Below are positions 55,979 to 64,000 of a stretch of 64,000 nucleotides of DNA, piece after piece (position 1 is the stretch's first letter; every line of letters starts with the position of its first letter). Position numbers and translations under genes: made by a program. This stretch comes from Amycolatopsis sp. 2-15 (lineage in GTDB: Bacteria > Actinomycetota > Actinomycetes > Mycobacteriales > Pseudonocardiaceae): NCBI RefSeq assembly GCF_030285625.1, contig NZ_CP127294.1, positions 5,550,001 through 5,614,000 of the forward strand, read 5' to 3'. The notes beneath the pieces are model-generated. The model had not been told where the DNA came from and searched no databases. It saw nothing but the letters and a program-made list of their open reading frames with translations.

Positions 55979-57127
55979 GTGAAGGTGACCGGATACGCCT
56001 ACTCCTGGGACGTCCTCGGCGATCCCGGCTTCGTGGAGCGCGCGCAGGACCTGGAAGTGGACGAGGTCGCCGTGGCGCTGACCTACCACAGCGCCCGGGC
56101 CGCGACGCCGTACTCCGCCGAGCGCACCTCGGTGATCGCGCGCACGGCGGCGAGCTACCGGCCCGTGCGCGAAGAAGCGTGGCAGGGCCGGGAACTGCGT
56201 CCGTCCACTCCGGACTGGGTTGCGCAGCCCGACAGCGGCGGCGACGCCGTGCGCCTGCTCAACGCCGCCGGGATTCCCGCAGCCGCGTGGCTCGTGCTCA
56301 CGCACAACTCGCAGCTGGGCACGGCTTTCCCGCAGTACACCGTGCAGAACTGCTTCGGCGAGTCCTACCCGTGGGCGCTGTGCCCGGCTCAGCCCGCCGT
56401 GCGCGAGTACGCGGCGACCCTGACGGCCGAGGCCGTGGCGGGGCTGGAGCTCTCGTCGGTGATCCTCGAGGCGTGCGGCCCGCTCGGCGCGGTGCACCAG
56501 CACCAGCACGAGAAGACCGACGGCGTGTGGGCGCCCGCCGTGGCGCGGCTGCTGTCGATATGCTGCTGCGACGCGTGCGCCGAAGGCCGGCCCGGTCTCG
56601 ACGCCGCCGAGGTGCGCGAGACGCTGCGCGCGGAGGTCCGCCGGCTGCTCGGCACGGCCGACCTCACCGTTACCGAGGACCGGCTGCCGGCCGCGCTCAA
56701 GGACGCCGTGCTCGCCGGGCGTCAGCACGCCACCGACGCGTTGCGCGCCGCGGTGCTCGCCGAGCTGGAACCGGGCACACGGATCGTGCTGCACGGCGCG
56801 CTCGACCCGTGGGTCACCGGCGCGCTGCCGGGCCTCACGCCGACCGCGGCCGGCGACGCGGCCGTGGTCGTGCTGCAGAACTGGGCGCCGGGCCAGGGCA
56901 GCGTCGACGCCGTGGCCGCGGCCCGCCGGGCGCTGCCCGAGGACGTGGCGGTGGGCAGCTACCTCACCGCCGTCGCCGCGAGCCCCGTGCCCGACATGGA
57001 GGCGTACGTGAGCGAGCTCGGCAAGGCCGGCGCGGCCGAGCTGCACCTCTACCATCTGGGCTTGGCGGGTCCCGGCCGGTGGCCGGACCTGCACGCGGCC
57101 ACGGCGGCCGCACGCAGCCTGCCCTGA
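55979..57127 (+). CDS. Unknown protein in the uronate operon, possible TIM-barrel enzyme
   Basis: A 382-residue cytosolic protein with no family I can name. Visible traits: EVAVALTYHSARAATPY near the N-terminus, then AGIPAAAWLVLTHNSQLG, FGESYPWALCPAQPAVREYA and a central ILEACGPLGAVHQHQHEK with a His-rich stretch. A Cys cluster follows (LLSICCCDACAEG) that could bind a metal. Alternating strand and helix segments suggest a (beta/alpha)8 barrel, like many sugar-acid or glycoside enzymes. It starts 4 nt after gudD, which argues for a role in uronate or oligo-uronide breakdown. Function is open. Confidence 0.7.
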   Translation: MKVTGYAYSWDVLGDPGFVERAQDLEVDEVAVALTYHSARAATPYSAERTSVIARTAASYRPVREEAWQGRELRPSTPDWVAQPDSGGDAVRLLNAAGIPAAAWLVLTHNSQLGTAFPQYTVQNCFGESYPWALCPAQPAVREYAATLTAEAVAGLELSSVILEACGPLGAVHQHQHEKTDGVWAPAVARLLSICCCDACAEGRPGLDAAEVRETLRAEVRRLLGTADLTVTEDRLPAALKDAVLAGRQHATDALRAAVLAELEPGTRIVLHGALDPWVTGALPGLTPTAAGDAAVVVLQNWAPGQGSVDAVAAARRALPEDVAVGSYLTAVAASPVPDMEAYVSELGKAGAAELHLYHLGLAGPGRWPDLHAATAAARSLP

Positions 57128-57172
57128 ACCGTGCCTGAACCTGAGCGATCCACCGAGGAGACACGTTCCACC

Positions 57173-58627
57173 ATGAGCCGAGAAACCTCCGCACCGGAGC
57201 TCGAGCGCACCCTCGCCGCCGCGGCCGCGGCCGCCCGCCCGTTCGCGGCGAGCACGCCCGCCGAGCGCGCGGGCTGGCTCGAAGCCGCCGCCGCCGCTCT
57301 TGACGCCGAGGCCGAGGAGCTGATCGCCCTCGCCCACACCGAGACCCACCTGCCGGCCGCGCCGCGCCTGAAGGGCGAGCTGGCGCGCACCACGTTCCAG
57401 CTGCGCCTGTTCGGCCAGGTCCTGCGCGACGGCGCGTTCCTGGGGGCCACCGTCGACCACGCCGACGCCGAGTGGCCCATGGGCCCGCGCCCCGACATCC
57501 GCCGCGTGCTGGTGCCGATCGGCCCCACGCTGGTGTTCGCGGCCAGTAACTTCCCGTTCGCGTTCAGCGTCGCGGGTGGCGACACCGCGTCCGCGCTGGC
57601 CGCGGGCTGCCCGGTGGTCCTCAAGGCGCACCCGGGCCACGAGGGGCTGTCCACCCGCACGGGCGAGATCGTCGTCGGGGCGCTCGCCGCCGCCGGCGCG
57701 CCCGCGGGTGTGTTCGCCGTGATCCACGGGTTCGAGCAGGGCGTGACCGCGCTCAAGGATCCGCGCATCCAGGCCGCGTCGTTCACCGGCTCCGTGCCGG
57801 GCGGGCGCGCGCTGTTCGACATCGCCGTCTCGCGGCCCACGCCGATCCCGTTCTACGGCGAGCTCGGCAGCGTCAACCCCGTCGTCGTGACGCCGGGCGC
57901 GGTCGCCCAGCGCGGTGAGGCCGTGGCGAAGGCGTACGCGGGGTCGTTCAGCCTCGGCGCCGGGCAGTTCTGCACGAAGCCGGGCCTGCTGTTCCTGCCC
58001 GAAGGCCATGGTCTCGACGACGTGCTGCGTGAGGCCGTCGGCGCCGTCACGGGCCAGCCGATGCTCAACGAGCGCATCGCGCAGGGCTTCGCGCACAAGC
58101 TGTCCGAGCTGCGCCAGGCGCCGGGCGTTACCACGGTCGTCGACGGCACGCACCAGGGCGAGTCGTTCACCCCGAGCCTGCTCTCGACCACGGCCAAGGA
58201 GTTCCTGGCCGGCGGCGAAGCGGTGCGGGAGGAGCACTTCGGCCCCGCGTCGCTGATCGTCACCTACAGCGACGCCGACGAGCTCATCGGCGTGCTCGAC
58301 ACGCTGGAGCCGGGCCTGACCGCCACGGTGCAGGGCGAGGCCGACGAGGCCGACTACGTCCGCCCGCTGCTGCCTTCGCTGACCCGCCTCGCCGGGCGGC
58401 TGCTGTGGAACGACTGGCCCACCGGCGTCACGGTGAGCTGGGCGCAGCAGCACGGCGGCCCGTACCCGGCAACCACCGCGCCCACCACCACGTCGGTCGG
58501 CACCGCCGCCATCGAGCGGTTCCTGCGCCCGGTCGCGTGGCAGGGCTTCCCCGACGAGCTGCTGCCCGAGCCGCTGCAGGAGGGCAACCCGTGGCAGCTG
58601 CCGCGGCGCACGGACGGAGCCCGCTGA
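57173..58627 (+). CDS. 2,5-dioxopentanoate (alpha-ketoglutaric semialdehyde) dehydrogenase
   Basis: A 484-residue aldehyde dehydrogenase. The catalytic Cys is in GAGQFCTKPGL, the Glu is in FYGELGSVNPVVV, and the cofactor segments are FAASNFPFAFSVAGGDTASA and ASFTGSVPGGRALFD. The NFPFAFSVAGGDTA pattern is that of the NADP-dependent alpha-ketoglutaric semialdehyde dehydrogenases found in sugar-acid operons. It makes 2-oxoglutarate, the end of the pathway. ATG 57173 is chosen; a GTG at 57131 in frame is possible. Confidence 0.88.
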   Translation: MSRETSAPELERTLAAAAAAARPFAASTPAERAGWLEAAAAALDAEAEELIALAHTETHLPAAPRLKGELARTTFQLRLFGQVLRDGAFLGATVDHADAEWPMGPRPDIRRVLVPIGPTLVFAASNFPFAFSVAGGDTASALAAGCPVVLKAHPGHEGLSTRTGEIVVGALAAAGAPAGVFAVIHGFEQGVTALKDPRIQAASFTGSVPGGRALFDIAVSRPTPIPFYGELGSVNPVVVTPGAVAQRGEAVAKAYAGSFSLGAGQFCTKPGLLFLPEGHGLDDVLREAVGAVTGQPMLNERIAQGFAHKLSELRQAPGVTTVVDGTHQGESFTPSLLSTTAKEFLAGGEAVREEHFGPASLIVTYSDADELIGVLDTLEPGLTATVQGEADEADYVRPLLPSLTRLAGRLLWNDWPTGVTVSWAQQHGGPYPATTAPTTTSVGTAAIERFLRPVAWQGFPDELLPEPLQEGNPWQLPRRTDGAR

Positions 58628-58720
58628 CCTCTTCTCCGCCGAGTGACCACAACTGAATTCTCCTTTTCGGTCCCCGAAATCCCGCAAGCCAAGGACGTCT
58701 TGATCCTGGGAGGCATTGTC

Positions 58721-61123
58721 ATGCCCGTAAACCGGAGAACTGCCCTGCGCGGCGGCGCCGTCGCGGCCGCCTCGGTGGCCCTGGCCGCCGCCGCGCACCC
58801 GGCTCTCGCATCGGACACAGTCGCGGCGGGTTCCGCGCCCGCGGTGCCCGCCTCGAAGGTCGCGGCCACCGACCCGCTGAAGGCCATCGTGGTGGGCTAC
58901 CGCGAGCTGCAGACCGGGATCAACCGGCCGTCGGCCGAGCGCACGGCCGCGCTGAAGAACCTCGGCCGCGTCGCGAAGTCCTACAACGACACGATGACCG
59001 TCACCGGCGGTCCACTGTGGACTGACCTGCCGCTCGGGCCGGGCAGCGACTACACCACGTCGATGTACGCGCGGCTGCGGGCGATCGCGGTCGACTGGGG
59101 CACGCCGGGCGGCACGCTCTCTGGTGATCCGCAGGTGCTCGACCGCATCAAGAAGGCGCTCGAATTGATCTACGCCAGCCAGTACAACCCGCAGGTCGGT
59201 GAGATCGGCAACTGGTACACCTACGAGATCGGCGTGCCGTACTACGTGCTGCACACGCTCGTCACGGTCGCCGACGAGCTGACGGCCGACGAGCTCGCGC
59301 GCTACGTCAGCCCGATCAAGCGGTTCGTGGGCAACCCCAACGTGCGGGCCAACAGCCCGAGCACCGTCGAGACCGGCGCCAACCGGGCCGACAAGGCCCT
59401 GATCTCCATCGTCTCCGGCGCCCTCGTCGGTGACACCGCATGGGTCAAGACGGGCATCGACGCGCTCACCGACGTCGCCGGCGGCGGTGCGGCGAGCCTC
59501 GTGGCCAAGCTGGACAAGGCCGGCAGCGACGGCTTCCACGTGGACGGCTCGTTCATCCAGCACGACACCATCCCGTACCCCGGGCACTACGGCATCGTGC
59601 TGCTGACCGCGCTCTCCGGCGCGATCCACGTGACCGAGGGCACCGAGTACGCGCTGCCCGAGGAGCTCAAGCAGAAGATCTACGCGCTGGTGCCCGACAC
59701 GTTCGCCCCGTTCGTCTACGCGGGTGCGCTGATGGAGCCGGTGCGCGGGCGGATGCTCTCGCGCCAGGGCGAGACCGGCCACGACATCGGCCACCAGCTC
59801 ACCGTCGCCACGCTCGTGCTGGCGCGCGCGGCCACCGGTGCGGCCAAGGCCGAGCTGTCGGGCCTCGCGGCGAAGTGGATCTCCGAAGGCACGTACGCGC
59901 CGTTCCTGGAGATCCCGGACCCGGAGCGGTTCGCGCCGGGCCCGGACCTCGTGGCGACGCCGGGCATCGAGTTCGCGCAGGAGATGCTCGCGACCCACGT
60001 GCGGCCGACGCCGATCACGGCCACGCACCGGATTTTCGGCCAGCAGGACCGGATGCTGCACGTGACCGAAGGCTGGTCGAGCTCGCTCGCCGTGGGGTCC
60101 ACGCGGATCTCGCGCTACGAGTCGATCAACGGCATGAACCAGCACGGCTGGTACGTCGGCGACGGCGTGGTGTACCTCTTCCTGCCCAACGCCAAGGGGC
60201 ACTACTCCGACGCCTACTGGCCGACCGTCGACCCGATGCTGTTGCCGGGGGCCACCACGAAAACCGGGCCGACCGGTGCGCTGCAATCCACGCCGATGTC
60301 GACGAAGGCCCACGTCGGCGGTGTTCGCTGGGACGCGCGTCACGGCGCGTACGCCATGGACTTCGTGTCGCTCGACGGCACGCTCACCGCGAAGAAGTCG
60401 TGGTTCTTCACGCCGGCGGGCGTCGTGTGCCTCGGTGCGGGGATCACCGACACGTCGGGACAGCAGGTGCGGACCACGATCGAAAACCGCAACCTGGGGG
60501 AGAACGGCCGGGGCACCCTGCTGGCCGACGCGCGGCTCGTGTCGTCCGCGCTGGGCCGGGTGACGTCGCTGCGCAACCCGCATTGGCTGCACCTCGACGG
60601 TGCCGCCGGGAACGTCGCCGGCTACGTGCTGCTCGACAAGGCCGACGTGACCGCGCTGCGCGAGGACCGCACCGGCGCGTGGCGCGACATCGACACCGGC
60701 GCGAACACCAAGGGCACGACCGATCCGTACACACGGCGTTACCAGAAGCTCGTGATCGAGCACGGAGTGAAGCCGACGGACGCGAAGTACGCGTACGCGG
60801 TTTTGCCCGCGGCTTCGGTGGTGAGCACCGTCGCTTCGGTGCTCGCGTGGCGAGTGCGGGCGAACACAGCCGCAGTTCAGGCGATTCGGCTGTGGGACAA
60901 CACACTCCTCGCAAACTTCTACAGGGCGGATACTGTGGATGAGGTGACTGTCTCAGGTCCGGCTTCGGTGGCCCTGGGACGCAGCGGCTCGGGCTGGCAG
61001 CTCGCCGTCTCGGATCCGACGCAGTCGCAGGACAGCGTCCGGGTGACGGTGCGGCGCCAGAGCGTGGAGGTCCCGCTGAAGGGCACCTTCGGCGCGACAC
61101 AGGTGGTCCACCTGCCGCGCTGA
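58721..61123 (+). CDS. Secreted polysaccharide lyase family 8
   Basis: An 800-residue lyase with a Tat-type signal (NRRTALRGGAVAAASVALAA, cut near residue 31). It has an alpha-toroid catalytic domain (to about 420) and a beta-sandwich domain. Catalytic residues of PL8 fit Asn in ETGANRADKALIS and the His and Tyr in GSFIQHDTIPYPGHYGIVLL. PL8 enzymes cut hyaluronate, chondroitin or xanthan; which one is unclear. The ATG has gggagg 7 nt upstream. It is codirectional with the uronate genes, so it probably supplies them. Confidence 0.87.
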   Translation: MPVNRRTALRGGAVAAASVALAAAAHPALASDTVAAGSAPAVPASKVAATDPLKAIVVGYRELQTGINRPSAERTAALKNLGRVAKSYNDTMTVTGGPLWTDLPLGPGSDYTTSMYARLRAIAVDWGTPGGTLSGDPQVLDRIKKALELIYASQYNPQVGEIGNWYTYEIGVPYYVLHTLVTVADELTADELARYVSPIKRFVGNPNVRANSPSTVETGANRADKALISIVSGALVGDTAWVKTGIDALTDVAGGGAASLVAKLDKAGSDGFHVDGSFIQHDTIPYPGHYGIVLLTALSGAIHVTEGTEYALPEELKQKIYALVPDTFAPFVYAGALMEPVRGRMLSRQGETGHDIGHQLTVATLVLARAATGAAKAELSGLAAKWISEGTYAPFLEIPDPERFAPGPDLVATPGIEFAQEMLATHVRPTPITATHRIFGQQDRMLHVTEGWSSSLAVGSTRISRYESINGMNQHGWYVGDGVVYLFLPNAKGHYSDAYWPTVDPMLLPGATTKTGPTGALQSTPMSTKAHVGGVRWDARHGAYAMDFVSLDGTLTAKKSWFFTPAGVVCLGAGITDTSGQQVRTTIENRNLGENGRGTLLADARLVSSALGRVTSLRNPHWLHLDGAAGNVAGYVLLDKADVTALREDRTGAWRDIDTGANTKGTTDPYTRRYQKLVIEHGVKPTDAKYAYAVLPAASVVSTVASVLAWRVRANTAAVQAIRLWDNTLLANFYRADTVDEVTVSGPASVALGRSGSGWQLAVSDPTQSQDSVRVTVRRQSVEVPLKGTFGATQVVHLPR

Positions 61124-61133
61124 CCCCAGGTTT

Positions 61134-61172
61134 CCCTGCCGGGCCGGTGATTCCCCGCCCGGCCCGGCAGGG
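61134..61172 (+). terminator. Terminator after the PL8 lyase
   Basis: A perfect 14-bp stem (ccctgccgggccgg / ccggcccggcaggg) with an 11-nt loop starts 10 nt after the stop. No T-run follows. Confidence 0.75.
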
Positions 61173-61259
61173 CCCCACTTCCGAATCTCGTTCTGCCCGG
61201 ACCCGGCCGGCGGAGCATTCCGACGGTACGATCTCGGGAGCACGCTCGAGCCGGGGAGA

Positions 61260-62744
<1,485 letters not shown>

Positions 62745-62760
62745 GCGCACGGTTGAGCCG

Positions 62761-62797
62761 AAAAAAGGGCGCCACCCACCTTAGGTGGATGGCGCCC
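62761..62797 (-). terminator. Terminator of the L36 gene, facing the monooxygenase
   Basis: On the minus strand gggcgccatccacc pairs with ggtgggtggcgccc (one mismatch) and is followed by TTTTTT. It is a textbook rho-independent terminator for the gene at 62811-62933, and the stem may also stop the converging monooxygenase message. Confidence 0.9.
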
Positions 62798-62810
62798 GAC
62801 GCTGTGCAGC

Positions 62811-62933
62811 TCAGCCCTGGCGAGCCTTGTTCCGCGGGTTGTCGCGGTTGATCACGAGGATCTTGCCGTGCCTGCGGATGACCTGCGCCCCCTGCTGGCG
62901 AGCCAGCGACCTGACCGACGCGCGAACCTTCAT
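62811..62933 (-). CDS. ykgO: Ribosomal protein bL36, zinc-free paralogue (YkgO type)
   Basis: A 40-residue basic protein read by hand from the minus strand: it begins [20 protein letters not shown], continues with a basic [15 protein letters not shown] segment and ends KARQG. The pattern is that of L36, but the four zinc ligands (three Cys, one His) of the standard form are absent. Such copies stand in for the zinc-binding form when zinc is short, often under Zur control. A ribosome site (agagga) precedes the ATG. No clear Zur box is visible in the 60 nt upstream. Confidence 0.9.
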   Translation of the reverse strand: MKVRASVRSLARQQGAQVIRRHGKILVINRDNPRNKARQG

Positions 62934-62993
62934 GGTTACCCGTCCTCTCTTCGAAGTCTCGTTCTGTCTTCTTCAACCAGATGACCGGTCGGT

Positions 62994-64000
62994 TTAATCC
63001 CCGGTCGCAGTGGCGGCGCTCACCCACCGGCCGAGGTCCTCGCGGCGCAGGGCCGCGGCCATCAGCTCGGGGAACAGGTCCGGGGTGCACGCGAAGGCCG
63101 GCACACCGAGCTCGGCCAGCGCGGCGGCGTTCTCGTGGTCGTAGAACGGCGCGCCGGAGTCCGACAGCGCCAGCAGGGTCACGACCTGCACGCCCGAGCC
63201 CACCAGCTCGCCGACGCGGCGCAGCAGCTCGTCGCGCACGCCGCCCTCGTAGAGGTCGCTGATGAGCACCAGCAGCGTCTGCTCGGGGCGTTCGACCAGG
63301 CCCTGGCAGTAGGTGATGGCGCGGTTGATGTCGGTGCCGCCGCCGAGCTGAGTGCCGAAGAGGAGCTCGACGGGGTCGTCGAGGTGCTCGGTGAGGTCCA
63401 CCACCGCCGTGTCGAACGCGACGAACTTCGTGCTCAGCGCCCGAATGGACGCGAGCACGGCACCGAACAGGCCCGAGTACACCACCGACTCGGCCATCGA
63501 CCCCGACTGGTCCACGGCCAGGATCACCTCTCGCTGCACGCTGAGCTGACGCCGGCCGAAGCCGACCAGCCGCTCGGGCACGATGGTCTTCAGCTCGGGG
63601 GAGTAGTGCTTCAGGTTCGTGCGCACGGTGCGGGCCCAGTCGATGTCCGCGGCGCGCGGGCGCTGCGTGCGGGCGGCCCGGTCGAGCGCGCCGCGGATCG
63701 CCGCGCGCGTGGGCTCGGCCAGCCGCTCCTCGAGCTCGGCCACGACGGTGCGCACGACCGAGCGCGCCGTCTCCTTCGTCTCCTCGGGCAGCACGCCGTT
63801 GAGCGACAGCAGCGTGCCGACCAGGTGCACGTCGGGCTCGACCGCGCTGAGCAGCTCCGGCTCCATGAGCATGCGGGTGAGCCCGAGCCGGTCGACGGCG
63901 TCGCGCTGCATCACCTGCACGACCGAACCCGGGAAGTACCGCCGGATGTCGCCGAGCCAGCGGGCGACGCGTGGTGCCGACGAGCTCAGGGTCGCGCCGC
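62994..64000 (-). CDS. VWA-domain (CoxE-like) protein, N-terminus beyond the window
   Basis: At least 335 residues, truncated by the window end; the frame is open to 64000. The MIDAS motif is LAVDQSGSMAESV (DxSGS), with the later Thr in GGGTDINRA and Asp in LVLISDLYEGG. The upstream helical part (VARWLGDIRRYFPGSVVQVM, PERLVGFGRRQLS) is typical of the large VWA proteins paired with MoxR AAA+ ATPases. It is likely a chaperone-like partner of such an ATPase encoded further on. The stop is TAA at 62994-62996. Confidence 0.85.
   Translation of the reverse strand, partial: GATLSSSAPRVARWLGDIRRYFPGSVVQVMQRDAVDRLGLTRMLMEPELLSAVEPDVHLVGTLLSLNGVLPEETKETARSVVRTVVAELEERLAEPTRAAIRGALDRAARTQRPRAADIDWARTVRTNLKHYSPELKTIVPERLVGFGRRQLSVQREVILAVDQSGSMAESVVYSGLFGAVLASIRALSTKFVAFDTAVVDLTEHLDDPVELLFGTQLGGGTDINRAITYCQGLVERPEQTLLVLISDLYEGGVRDELLRRVGELVGSGVQVVTLLALSDSGAPFYDHENAAALAELGVPAFACTPDLFPELMAAALRREDLGRWVSAATATGD

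Noticed and set aside
55685..60763. A 1692-codon minus-strand frame opposite the uronate operon
   Set aside because: It is the antisense of five well-supported genes and is His/Arg/Gly-rich without any domain.
62934..62993. Zur box upstream of the L36 paralogue
   Set aside because: No palindrome of the TGAAAATNATTTTCA type is visible in these 60 nt.

Overview
The window comes from a high-G+C actinobacterium, most likely Pseudonocardiaceae and Amycolatopsis-like. This rests on the strong GC3 bias, frequent GTG starts, several probable leaderless promoters, and a long run of genes in the same order as Mycobacterium tuberculosis Rv1691-Rv1713 (order recalled, not searched). It opens with the 23S and 5S rRNA genes of an rrn operon and its terminator.

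Conserved backbone (plus strand): a TPR protein with a very long RG/RD-rich disordered N-terminus, a HAD phosphatase, a small conserved protein, tlyA, nadK, recN, steA and steB (3.5-14.9 kb); pyrG, a Nudix ADP-ribose pyrophosphatase and xerD (24.2-27.6 kb); parA, a small ribbon-helix-helix-like protein, scpA, scpB and rluB (27.7-31.9 kb); cmk, a lysophospholipid acyltransferase and der (37.4-40.3 kb). These genes serve rRNA modification, NADP supply, DNA repair, cell division, CTP supply, chromosome segregation and ribosome assembly.

Accessory blocks interrupt the backbone. Between steB and pyrG lie a frameshifted GH18 chitinase with a DasR-type site, a PL5 alginate lyase, a LUD protein divergent from an ECF41-type sigma factor, a methyltransferase, a membrane acyltransferase, a decayed racemase and aroA. 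Between rluB and cmk lie a secreted Xaa-Pro dipeptidyl-peptidase, a KhtTU-like K+/H+ antiporter pair, an alpha/beta hydrolase and a DUF4267 membrane protein with a double palindromic operator.

Beyond der the window is fully accessory. The most notable gene is a 1316-residue membrane NRPS with the architecture of epsilon-poly-L-lysine synthetase (Pls). It is preceded by a 27-codon leader ORF that overlaps its start by 4 nt, and followed by an M1 zinc aminopeptidase that could act on the polymer. Next come a membrane-anchored cyclophilin, a hydroxyquinol catabolic module (AraC regulator, a fused maleylacetate reductase / hydroxyquinol 1,2-dioxygenase, FAD monooxygenase), and an oxidative uronate pathway (udh, iclR, kdgD, gudD, an unknown protein, aldehyde dehydrogenase) ending in a PL8 polysaccharide lyase. 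A Baeyer-Villiger-type monooxygenase, a zinc-free L36 paralogue too short for routine ORF calling, and a VWA protein running off the end close the window. No tRNA, CRISPR array, transposase or integrase remnant was seen.
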